DNA of 20,128 bases. Source: Bacillota bacterium. Its GTDB lineage: Bacteria > Bacillota > Clostridia > Christensenellales > Aristaeellaceae. The notes under the pieces were generated by a model. It was not told the DNA's origin and did no database searches. It was given only the letters and a program-made list of their open reading frames with translations. The stretch lies in NCBI GenBank assembly GCA_023391725.1, contig JAEWAH010000068.1, positions 1-20,128 of the forward strand. Direction: 5' to 3'. A program made the translations under genes and the position numbers. Positions 1 through 6,321 of the stretch are shown here, one piece after another. Each line of letters begins with the position of its first letter. Within the stretch, counting starts at the first letter, position 1.

Positions 1-196
1 CGCCACCCCTCCGCGGGAGGGGAATTCCTTGGCACGAAGCTCTCAACTTCCCTCCCGCGGAGGGGGTGGCGCCAGAGGAATGCAGGTGCAGCAGTTTGAA
101 GCTCTCAATTCCCCTCCCGCGGAGGGGGTGGCGCCACAGGAATGCAGGTGCAGCAGTTTGAAGCTCTCAATTCCCCTCCCGTGGAGGGGTGGCGCG
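1..196. repeat. 62-bp tandem repeat array bounded by an inverted copy
   Basis: Two full 62-bp units (36-97 and 98-159) differ at only a few bases, and a third partial unit runs from 160 to about 196. Each unit carries a small perfect hairpin (CCCTCC-CGC-GGAGGG) followed by GGTGGCGCC. Bases 1-26 are close to the reverse complement of about 169-194, so the array is framed by inverted copies. Short reading frames across it only repeat the unit in translation and are not credible genes. It resembles the GC-rich palindromic repeats scattered in gut Clostridia. The element is cut by the window edge. Confidence 0.85.
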
Positions 197-370
197 AAGC
201 GCCGGGGTGGTTACCCGTGATGCGGGCGTCGCGGCATACGGCTAGAACTGTGTTTCGCAGTCCCGCTGCGCTCCACGGCATAGATTCGCTTTTCTCACTT
301 TCCGAAGGTTGTGTCAGCCGCAGCTGACTGAGGATCGCGCAAAAGAGTTTAAATGAAGATTGCTTTTTAA
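197..370. other. Non-coding stretch after the repeat array
   Basis: No credible gene is visible here. The only structure noted is a perfect 6-bp hairpin at 313-328 (GTCAGC-CGCA-GCTGAC) and the GC-rich tail of the repeat array at about 197-212. Together with 1-196 this leaves roughly 420 bases without a gene at the left edge. Confidence 0.5.
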
Positions 371-413
371 GGCTTCCCGGCGTATGATATCCGCCGGGAA
401 GCCCTGCTTTTTT
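371..413 (+). terminator. Rho-independent terminator (rightward)
   Basis: A perfect 12-bp stem (371-382 with 392-403) is followed, after a few bases, by six T residues at 408-413. The T-run lies on the + side, so it best fits the end of a rightward transcript entering from outside the window. It sits directly after the stop of the leftward MerR gene and could also help stop that transcript, although the minus-strand side has no good T-run. Confidence 0.7.
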
Positions 414-420
414 CGTGGCG

Positions 421-1182
421 TTATTCCTTCACGTATGCTGCCACCGCGTCCCGAAGGAATTCGGCGCAGCCCTTGACATTTTTGTCATAGTAGGCGGTGA
501 AGCGCGCGTCGTCCAGATACATCTGCGCAAGGCCCATATGGGCCTCCCTGGAATACTCCTTCCATGTGAAGGAGAGGAATTCCCGGTGCATCTTTGCCAA
601 ACGCTGCCCCGCCTCCCCGGCGGGGTCTTCCTTGTTCAGCACAGCCTCTTCCAGCCCGGAGACGATGGCGGCGGACAACAGCTGCAGCTTTTCATACTGC
701 TCCGGGGTCAGCTTCATCATCTTGGCATTGCTCTCATCCACCTTTTGATTGCCGTATTTTTCCCGGACCTCGTGGCCGTATTTCTCTTCGTTTTCCCGGA
801 TCATGTCCTTTTTGAAGGCTTCGAATTTTTCCTTGTCACTCATGATAACACTTCCTTTCTCGTGGAGGATGGTTTTCTCTACGTTTGCAATCAGGCCGTC
901 CAGCCGCTTACGGCGCTGTTTTAAGGCACTTAAGTGGCTGTTCAGTGCCTGAAGGCGGTCAAAGGAGGGCGAGGCGAGTAGGGTCTTGATGTCAGTGAGG
1001 CTCATGTCCAGCTCCCTAAAGAAAAGGATCTGCTGCAGCTTATCGATCTCCTTTTCTCCATACACCCGGTAGCCGCCTTCCGTGATCCGGCCAGGCGTCA
1101 AAAGCCCGATTTCGTCGTAGAACCTGAGCGTGCGCGTGCTAACCCCGGCCAATTTCCCCAGCTTCAAAATGGTGTATTCCAT
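421..1182 (-). CDS. MerR-family regulator with TipAS ligand-binding domain
   Basis: Product of 253 residues. Residues 1-70 form a MerR winged helix-turn-helix (motif STRTLRFYDEIGLLTP and a GYRVYGEKEID wing). A coiled coil at about 75-110 would form the dimer, and residues about 114-253 match the TipAS antibiotic-recognition domain (EKYG repeats and the region ending EFLRDAVAAYV). In Streptomyces TipAL and Bacillus Mta, this fold binds drugs and activates transcription by untwisting promoters with long spacers. The ATG at 1182 has an AGGAGG site just upstream. Its own promoter has the family's 19-bp spacer, so autoactivation is likely. No efflux pump or other obvious target lies next to it. 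Family assignment is firm; the inducer is unknown. Confidence 0.9.
   Translation of the reverse strand: MEYTILKLGKLAGVSTRTLRFYDEIGLLTPGRITEGGYRVYGEKEIDKLQQILFFRELDMSLTDIKTLLASPSFDRLQALNSHLSALKQRRKRLDGLIANVEKTILHEKGSVIMSDKEKFEAFKKDMIRENEEKYGHEVREKYGNQKVDESNAKMMKLTPEQYEKLQLLSAAIVSGLEEAVLNKEDPAGEAGQRLAKMHREFLSFTWKEYSREAHMGLAQMYLDDARFTAYYDKNVKGCAEFLRDAVAAYVKE
841..858 (-). promoter_or_regulatory. Internal ribosome binding site and start for a TipAS-like short product
   Basis: Inside the MerR gene, an in-frame ATG (843-841, residue 114) begins exactly at the junction between coiled coil and ligand-binding domain. It is preceded by AAGGAAG (851-857 on the minus strand) with 7 bases between. Translation from here would give a 140-residue free ligand-binding domain. 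In Streptomyces lividans, tipA makes the long TipAL and the short TipAS from one gene in the same way (established for that system). That it happens here is inference. Confidence 0.6.
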
Positions 1183-1204
1183 CGCTTATCCTCCTGACAA
1201 AGCC

Positions 1205-1236
1205 ATGATAAACCTTGCCGTAACGTGAATGTCAAG
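1205..1236 (-). promoter_or_regulatory. MerR-type promoter with 19-bp spacer and operator dyad
   Basis: On the minus strand, TTGACA (1235-1230) and TATCAT (1210-1205) are separated by exactly 19 bases, the over-long spacing typical of promoters activated by MerR-family proteins. The spacer lies within an imperfect dyad from 1214 to 1236 with outer arms CTTG/CAAG and a central ACGT. Start codon and ribosome binding site follow closely, so this should be the regulator's own promoter. Confidence 0.8.
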
Positions 1237-1258
1237 TAGTTCTTGAAAATACTTTGGA

Positions 1259-1311
1259 TTTCGCGTCTGCGGGCGCGGCCAGGGCGATCCTAACGCCCTG
1301 GACCTTCGGAT
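1259..1311 (+). repeat. Double-hairpin intergenic repeat, copy 1
   Basis: This is a module of about 51 bp seen four times in the window. It has a first stem (CGCGTC-TGCG-GGCGCG, 1262 onward), a second perfect 8-bp stem (CCAGGGCG at 1279-1286 with CGCCCTGG at 1294-1301) and a tail, ACCTTCGGA. It lies between the divergent MerR and dinB promoters. It has no coding potential and no T-run that would make it a standard terminator. Confidence 0.75.
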
Positions 1312-1331
1312 GCTAAATGTCGGATAGCCTA

Positions 1332-1360
1332 TTGCCATCTTTCTATGCTTCTGCTATAAT
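1332..1360 (+). promoter_or_regulatory. dinB promoter
   Basis: TTGCCA (1332-1337) and TATAAT (1355-1360) are separated by 17 bases, with an extended -10 TG at 1352-1353. Transcription would start around 1367, inside the LexA box, and run into dinB. Confidence 0.85.
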
Positions 1361-1362
1361 GG

Positions 1363-1374
1363 GAACAAACGTTC
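1363..1374 (+). promoter_or_regulatory. LexA (SOS) operator
   Basis: GAAC-AAAC-GTTC matches the Gram-positive LexA/DinR consensus GAAC-N4-GTTC exactly. It covers the expected transcription start just after the -10 box, so bound LexA would block dinB. This is the expected arrangement for an SOS-induced polymerase. Confidence 0.85.
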
Positions 1375-1393
1375 TTGCGATGGAGGGCTGGGG

Positions 1394-2602
1394 ATGGACA
1401 GGGTCATCCTGCACTGCGATTGCAACAGCTACTTCGCGTCGGTGGAGTGCATCGAACGGCCGGAGCTGCGCAGCGTGCCCATGGCGGTATGCGGCGATCC
1501 CGAAAGCCGCCGCGGCATCATCCTGGCGAAAAACGAGCCGGCGAAGAAATACGGCGTACAAACGGCGGAGACCATTTGGCAGGCGCTGCGCAAATGCCCT
1601 AATCTGGTATTGGTCCCTCCCCATGGGGACAGGTACGAGGAGTATTGCCACAAGATCAATCAAATCTATGCCCAATACACCGACCAGGTGGAGGCCTCCT
1701 CCATCGATGAATCGTATTTGGACGTTACCGGCAGCCGGAACCTGTTCGGTTCAGGCCAGAAGATCGCCGATACGCTGCGCCGCAGGATCTGGGAGGAGCT
1801 AAGCCTAACCATTTCCGTGGGCGTGTCTTTCAACAAGCTGTTTGCAAAAATGGGGTCGGACTATAAAAAGCCCAACGCCACCACCGTGATCACCCGGGAC
1901 AACTATAAGCGCATTTTGCATCCGCTGCCAGTGGAGGCCATGATGTATGTGGGCAAGGCGGCGGCGCAGGTGCTGCGCAAAAACTATGTTACGACCGTGG
2001 GGGAATTGGCGGGGACTCCCCCGGAGCATTTGAAGCATCTGCTGGGCAGCGGTGGGGAAACGCTGTGGCAGTACGCCAACGGCCTTGATGAAAGCCCGGT
2101 TCTGCGGCCCGGGGAGGGCGAGGCGGTAAAGAGCGTGGGCAATGGCATCACCTTCTGCCGTGACCTTACAGGCATCGAAGATATGAAGGCAGGGCTTTTG
2201 ATGCTGTGCGACAGTGTAGGCGCAAGGCTCAGACGCCACGGGCTGCTGGCCCAGACGGTTACCTTGCACATCAAGGACCCGAACTTCAAGACCATTTCCC
2301 GCCAGGCGTCCCTACCCGGGGCCGTGCAGTCCAGCAAATCGCTGTTCGAGGCGGCGCTGCCCCTTTTGATCCGCTCCTGGAATGTAAGTTCCCCCATCCG
2401 CACACTCACGGTGACGGCCTCGCACCTGTGCTCTGTGGGGGAAGGCGGGTGCCAAATGAGCCTGTTCCCTCAGGATGCGATTCAAAAAGAAAAGCAGGCA
2501 CATTTGGAAGCTGCTGTGGACCGGGTACGGGATCGCTTTGGCCGGGAATCGCTTACTGTGGGTACAGTGCTGTCTTCAGATATATTGTCCAAACCAAACT
2601 GA
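1394..2602 (+). CDS. dinB: DNA polymerase IV (Y-family translesion polymerase)
   Basis: Product of 402 residues, the usual length for a DinB. It copies past damaged template bases with low fidelity. The palm begins with the HCDCNSYFASVE motif (metal-binding D9, steric-gate region Y13/F14), and the catalytic pair is D105-E106 in SSIDESYLD. Thumb and little-finger regions follow. Near the end, QMSLF (354-358) fits the beta-clamp binding motif, so it should be recruited to the replication clamp. The ATG at 1394 has GGAGGG upstream at 1382-1387. It is a single-gene unit with its own promoter, LexA box and terminator, so it is probably SOS-induced. The CDCNS variant of the first motif differs from the commoner D-x-D/N-x-F form, but the catalytic residues are intact. 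Confidence 0.95.
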   Translation: MDRVILHCDCNSYFASVECIERPELRSVPMAVCGDPESRRGIILAKNEPAKKYGVQTAETIWQALRKCPNLVLVPPHGDRYEEYCHKINQIYAQYTDQVEASSIDESYLDVTGSRNLFGSGQKIADTLRRRIWEELSLTISVGVSFNKLFAKMGSDYKKPNATTVITRDNYKRILHPLPVEAMMYVGKAAAQVLRKNYVTTVGELAGTPPEHLKHLLGSGGETLWQYANGLDESPVLRPGEGEAVKSVGNGITFCRDLTGIEDMKAGLLMLCDSVGARLRRHGLLAQTVTLHIKDPNFKTISRQASLPGAVQSSKSLFEAALPLLIRSWNVSSPIRTLTVTASHLCSVGEGGCQMSLFPQDAIQKEKQAHLEAAVDRVRDRFGRESLTVGTVLSSDILSKPN

Positions 2603-2618
2603 ATTCCCAGAATTCCCG

Positions 2619-2674
2619 AAAAATTCCTGCTGTTTTTGCGTCATATAAAGCGAAAAACCAGCAGGAATTTTTTT
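2619..2674 (+). terminator. dinB terminator
   Basis: A long, nearly perfect stem (left arm about 2619-2640, right arm about 2651-2671) is followed by an uninterrupted T-run through 2674. It lies 17 bases after the dinB stop codon. Confidence 0.9.
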
Positions 2675-2737
2675 GTCAATGGCGAATGATTTATTGTTTT
2701 GACTTTATTGTCAAAAAGGAAAGGAATTACCCCGGTT

Positions 2738-3835
2738 ATGACACAAGCGATGCGTTCGCTGACAAGGCTTTTTCCCCTTTTGGCTTTCCTGTGTTTATCT
2801 CCCATGGCGGCGCAGGCCGCTGATCTAAGCGGCGACCTGTATAGTTTTCAAGTGAGCATCGCGGGAGAATTGATCCATATCCCAAGCACTTATCAGCAGA
2901 TGGAAGGCAGCGGCTGGAACTATGGCGGCAGCGGGGATGAGCTTTTGCGTCCCGAGCAGCGCGCCGCCTGCAGCTGGGAGAAAAACGGCGTAAGGCTCCA
3001 GGGCGAGATGATAAATACCTCCTGGGACGTACACCCGATCAAGGAGTGCACGCTGGCCGCGGTGACGGTGGAAACGCCGAAGGCGGCGCTGCCCGGCGAT
3101 ATCTTCCTGGGCGTTTCCCGGGCAGAGGAAGTGGCGAACGCTTACGGAGTTCCCACGGGTACGTACGAGGACAGCGACAGCTTTCAATATACCTACCGCC
3201 TGGATTATGACCAGGAGGCGCTGTTCACCTTTGCCTCCGGCACGGGTGAACTCTGCCGCGTATCCCTTCGCAATGTGGTGATGGACGCGGCCCCTGACTC
3301 CTCGGCCCTGTCGGCTGCAACACCCCCTGTTGCTGAGGTGTACCAGGCCCCGGCCAGCCTGGGGGAGGACCCCCTTTCTTTCCGGGTGGATTTTGGCAAT
3401 GCGTTGTATGGGCTGCCCGCCCCGGTTTCGGAATTCGTGAAGAACGGCTGGACGCTGGGGGAAGAGGCGGACAGTGTGGTCAAGGCCTGCGGCAGCGGCC
3501 AGCTTACGCTGTCACTTGGCGGTAAGTCTTTCACCACTTGGGTGTATAACAATTCCTCAAAGGCTGCCCTGGCCCGGGATTGCCTGGTGACTACCGTGGT
3601 GAGCGATATGAACAGGGTGAATATCCCGCTGACGCTGCCCGGCGGCGTCACCACCGGCATGAATGAGGCGGATGCTTTGGCACTGCTTGGCAGCCTGTCC
3701 GTTACATTCAGCGAGACGTCTTCCCTGCGGCGCTATGCTATTGTGAGCGGCCAGGCTGCGGTGATCCTTTCCGTGCAGCGCAGCACGGGGGTCATCAGCC
3801 GGGTGGAAGTAACAGCTGCCCCGCGTACTCCTTAA
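2738..3835 (+). CDS. Secreted protein of unknown function with two related halves
   Basis: I do not recognise the family. From the ATG at 2738 (AAGGAAAGG at about 2716-2724) the product is 365 residues. Residues 1-27 form a signal peptide (positive R6/R10, hydrophobic core, AQA before A28), so it should be exported. The rest looks like two diverged copies of one domain. Half one runs about 32-180 (starting GDLYSFQVS, with later GSGWNYG and ALPGDIFLGVSRAEE). Half two runs about 209-360 (DPLSFRVDF, NGWTLGEE, PGGVTTGMNEADAL). They are joined by an Ala/Pro-rich linker at about 184-207. Each half is rich in predicted beta strands. There is no lipobox, sortase signal or catalytic motif. A TTG at 2699 or 2708 would lengthen the N terminus but has no better ribosome binding site. 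Role unknown. Confidence 0.8.
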   Translation: MTQAMRSLTRLFPLLAFLCLSPMAAQAADLSGDLYSFQVSIAGELIHIPSTYQQMEGSGWNYGGSGDELLRPEQRAACSWEKNGVRLQGEMINTSWDVHPIKECTLAAVTVETPKAALPGDIFLGVSRAEEVANAYGVPTGTYEDSDSFQYTYRLDYDQEALFTFASGTGELCRVSLRNVVMDAAPDSSALSAATPPVAEVYQAPASLGEDPLSFRVDFGNALYGLPAPVSEFVKNGWTLGEEADSVVKACGSGQLTLSLGGKSFTTWVYNNSSKAALARDCLVTTVVSDMNRVNIPLTLPGGVTTGMNEADALALLGSLSVTFSETSSLRRYAIVSGQAAVILSVQRSTGVISRVEVTAAPRTP

Positions 3836-3845
3836 AATTCAAGAT

Positions 3846-3897
3846 TTCGCGCCTGGGGGGGCGACCAAGGCGATCCTAACGCCCTGGACCTTCGGAT
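3846..3897 (+). repeat. Double-hairpin intergenic repeat, copy 2
   Basis: It has the same architecture as the copy at 1259: a first imperfect stem from about 3847, a second stem CCAAGGCG (3865-3872) with CGCCCTGG (3880-3887) containing one mismatch, and the tail ACCTTCGGA. It lies 10 bases after the stop of the secreted-protein gene and before the aro promoter. It has no T-run. Confidence 0.75.
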
Positions 3898-3941
3898 CCC
3901 AAATTTTTTCATCCTTCTTTCGTTCTACTTGCGTATTTCCC

Positions 3942-3970
3942 TTGACAGTTTGGCGGGCATGCTTTATAAT
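3942..3970 (+). promoter_or_regulatory. Promoter of the aromatic amino acid operon
   Basis: TTGACA (3942-3947) and TATAAT (3965-3970) are perfect consensus hexamers separated by 17 bases. Transcription should start near 3977, giving a leader of about 240 nt before aroF. So strong a promoter implies that control acts after initiation, through the leader attenuator. Confidence 0.95.
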
Positions 3971-4000
3971 TCTCGCAAATCCCAGGTTGTTGGAGGTAGT

Positions 4001-4117
4001 ATGGCAGCGCATTCTAACCTGAAAGGCTATTTCTCGTTTACTGGCCGGAGCGGTTACCGCTTCGGCTATTTGAGCAACCGAAAAGCCTTAAGGGATAAGA
4101 GTGTTCCCCGCCTGTAA
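4001..4117 (+). CDS. Phe/Tyr-rich leader peptide of the aro operon
   Basis: A 38-codon ORF starts at an ATG with GGAGG at 3992-3996 and ends in TAA. Residues 9-24 read GYFSFTGRSGYRFGYL, with three Phe and three Tyr in 14 positions (10-23). The ORF sits between a consensus promoter and a terminator hairpin, ahead of DAHP synthase and genes ending in Phe and Tyr synthesis. Within it, bases 4044-4053 and 4057-4066 form a 10-bp stem, and 4064-4067 can instead pair with 4084-4087. This is the layout of a ribosome-mediated attenuator: scarcity of charged tRNA-Phe or tRNA-Tyr would stall the ribosome and change the fold. A small functional peptide is the alternative. There is no T-box sequence. Confidence 0.75.
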   Translation: MAAHSNLKGYFSFTGRSGYRFGYLSNRKALRDKSVPRL

Positions 4118-4125
4118 TGGCGGCG

Positions 4126-4166
4126 CTTCAGGTATGAAGAGAGCTCTTTCCGAGCTCTCTTTTCTT
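4126..4166 (+). terminator. Attenuator terminator of the aro operon
   Basis: Bases 4137-4146 pair with 4152-4161 in a 10-bp stem around GAGCTC, followed by a T-rich run to about 4166. It lies 19 bases after the leader stop codon and 52 bases before aroF, so it would end transcripts before the structural genes. A small competing hairpin (CTTCA 4126-4130 with TGAAG 4135-4139) overlaps the base of the terminator stem. I could not derive a full antiterminator pairing by eye. Confidence 0.8.
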
Positions 4167-4218
4167 ATATCATTGGGTTGTTTTCATCAGTCAAAAGAAG
4201 GCGCGAGGAGGTAAAAAT

Positions 4219-5232
4219 ATGATCATCGTATTGAAAAAAGGCACATCCCAGCAGGAGATTCGGGAGCTCACCGAAAATATGGAACAGCAGGGCGTGACGG
4301 TGAGCCCGGTGCAGGGCACGGACCTGACCATCCTGGGCCTGGTGGGCGACACCAGCCGCATCGACGTCTCACATTTGGAAGCCAATCCCAATGTGGACAG
4401 GATCATGCGAGTATTGGAGCCTTTCAAGAAGGCCAACCGCATGTTCCACCCGGAAAACACGGCCATGGACATCTGCGGCCAGGAGGTGGGCGGGCAGCGG
4501 CTGGCGGTGATCGCCGGACCCTGCTCGGTGGAATCGCAAGAACAGATCACGGGGATCGCGGAAGCGGTAAAAGCATCCGGGGCGCATTTCCTCCGAGGCG
4601 GTGCGTTCAAGCCCCGCACCTCGCCCTATGCCTTCCAAGGGCTGAGGTACGACGGCTTGCGGCTTTTGATGGAAGCCAGGAAAATCACTGGGCTGCCCAT
4701 CGTGTCGGAAATCATGTCCCCCCAGGACATCGAGGTGTTTCAGGAAGAAGTGGACGTGATTCAGGTGGGCGCCAGGAACATGCAGAACTTTGATCTGCTG
4801 CGCCAGCTGGGCAAGCTAACCAAGCCCATTCTTTTAAAGCGCGGCCTCTCTTCTACCATTGAGGAATGGCTCATGTCTGCGGAGTACATCCTGGCGGGGG
4901 GCAATGAGCGGGTGATTCTTTGCGAGCGTGGCATCCGCACGTTTGAAACGTACACCCGCAACACCATCGATTTGAGCGCCATCCCTGCGGTGAAAAAGCT
5001 CAGCCACCTGCCGGTGATCGTGGACCCCAGCCACGCCGCGGGCAAATGGTGGATGGTGGCGCCTCTTGCCCGGGCCGCGGTGGCCGTGGGCGCTGACGGG
5101 CTGATGATCGAGGTGCACAACGATCCCGCCCACGCCTTGTCCGATGGGCAGCAGTCCATCAAGCCCGATGGGTTTGCCGCCATCATGGAGGAATTGAAAC
5201 CTATCGCTGCTGCCGTGGGCCGCACGCTGTAA
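4219..5232 (+). CDS. aroF: 3-deoxy-7-phosphoheptulonate (DAHP) synthase, type I-beta with regulatory domain
   Basis: Condenses phosphoenolpyruvate with erythrose-4-phosphate, the first step of the shikimate pathway. Product of 337 residues. Residues 1-70 are a ferredoxin-like regulatory domain, and the TIM-barrel catalytic domain follows. Visible motifs are GPCSVES (100-106), RGGAFKPRTSPYAFQG (126-141), KRGLSST and DPSHAAGK (269-276). Predicted metal ligands C102, H272, E298 and D309 fall at the same positions as in the Thermotoga maritima enzyme of this type, where the N-terminal domain gives feedback inhibition by Tyr and Phe. The N-terminal domain is not a chorismate mutase. GAGGAGG lies at 4205-4211. 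It is the first structural gene after the attenuator, and aroB follows after 18 bases. Confidence 0.96.
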   Translation: MIIVLKKGTSQQEIRELTENMEQQGVTVSPVQGTDLTILGLVGDTSRIDVSHLEANPNVDRIMRVLEPFKKANRMFHPENTAMDICGQEVGGQRLAVIAGPCSVESQEQITGIAEAVKASGAHFLRGGAFKPRTSPYAFQGLRYDGLRLLMEARKITGLPIVSEIMSPQDIEVFQEEVDVIQVGARNMQNFDLLRQLGKLTKPILLKRGLSSTIEEWLMSAEYILAGGNERVILCERGIRTFETYTRNTIDLSAIPAVKKLSHLPVIVDPSHAAGKWWMVAPLARAAVAVGADGLMIEVHNDPAHALSDGQQSIKPDGFAAIMEELKPIAAAVGRTL

Positions 5233-5250
5233 AGAAAGGGAGGCGATCCC

Positions 5251-6321
5251 GTGGTGCTGCGCGTAGACCTGAAAGAGGATTTCTACGATATCCTCATCGA
5301 AAAAGGGATTTTGGAAAAGATCGGGCCGGAGCTTGCAAAGCGGCTGCCTTGCCAGCAATGGATGATCGTCACCGACGAAAACGTAGACAGCATGTACGGG
5401 GAGCGCGTGGCCGATTCCATCAGGGACGCGGGGCTCACAGCAACAAAGCTCACCCTGCCCCCGGGGGAAGGCACCAAATCCTTGAAGATGCTGGAGAAGG
5501 TGTATACCGCGCTGTGCGAGGCGGGCATCACCCGCAGCGATGGCCTTATAGCCTTAGGCGGCGGGGTCATTGGGGATCTGGCGGGGTTCGCCGCGTCCAC
5601 GTATTTGCGGGGGATCCGCTACGTCCAGGTGCCTACGTCCCTGCTGGCTCAAGTAGACAGCGCCGTGGGGGGCAAAGTGGCTGTTGATTTGCCCCAGGGC
5701 AAAAACCTGGTGGGCAGCTTTTATCAGCCCAAGTGCGTGCTGCTGGATCCGCTTGTTTTGGAGTCCCTTCCCGACAGCCGCTTTTACGATGGCATGGGGG
5801 AAGTGATCAAGTACGGCTGCATCCGGGATGAAGCGTTGTTTGACCTCATCGCCGCCCATCCAGGGAGGGCGGCCATCACGCCCTATTTGGAAGAGATCGT
5901 TGCCCGGTGCCTCACCATCAAGGCGGACATCGTCTCCCGGGATGAGCGTGATACCGGGGAGCGGATGCTACTGAATTTCGGCCACACCCTGGGCCATGCC
6001 ATCGAGACGCTACAGGGCTTTGAAGGGTACAGCCATGGGGAGGCGGTGGCCGCGGGGATGCACCTCATCTGCCGCCTTGCGGAGGAAAAAGGACTGACGC
6101 CCGAAGGCACGGCAGAAAGACTGGAAAAGTGCCTGAAAGTGCATCATCTGCCTATTTCCGTGCATTTGGACGATCCCGGGGCGCTGACATTCGTGATGGG
6201 CCGGGACAAGAAAAACCTGGAGGGATCGCTGCGGCTGGTGCTGCTTGACCGTATGGGTAAGGCCCGGCTGCACAAGGCGGCACCGGACTTCTTCAAAGGG
6301 GTGGAAAAGTGGCTGATGTAA
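5251..6321 (+). CDS. aroB: 3-dehydroquinate synthase
   Basis: Converts DAHP to 3-dehydroquinate using NAD+ and a divalent metal (usually Zn or Co), the second shikimate step. Product of 356 residues, normal length. It shows the nucleotide-binding GGGVIGDLAGF (103-113), the phosphate-binding VPTSLLAQVDSAVGGK (127-142) and the signature GEVIKYG. Predicted metal ligands are E184, H245 (NFGHTLGHA) and H262 (YSHGEA). The start is a GTG at 5251 with AGGGAGG upstream; a second GTG follows immediately. The stop overlaps the start of aroA by 13 bases, indicating translational coupling. Confidence 0.96.
   Translation: MVLRVDLKEDFYDILIEKGILEKIGPELAKRLPCQQWMIVTDENVDSMYGERVADSIRDAGLTATKLTLPPGEGTKSLKMLEKVYTALCEAGITRSDGLIALGGGVIGDLAGFAASTYLRGIRYVQVPTSLLAQVDSAVGGKVAVDLPQGKNLVGSFYQPKCVLLDPLVLESLPDSRFYDGMGEVIKYGCIRDEALFDLIAAHPGRAAITPYLEEIVARCLTIKADIVSRDERDTGERMLLNFGHTLGHAIETLQGFEGYSHGEAVAAGMHLICRLAEEKGLTPEGTAERLEKCLKVHHLPISVHLDDPGALTFVMGRDKKNLEGSLRLVLLDRMGKARLHKAAPDFFKGVEKWLM

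Noticed and set aside
1..196. CRISPR array
   Set aside because: Units are directly adjacent 62-bp copies with no unique spacers, and no cas genes are nearby.
29..327. Short ORFs across the tandem repeat
   Set aside because: They contain the translated repeat unit and have no credible ribosome binding site.
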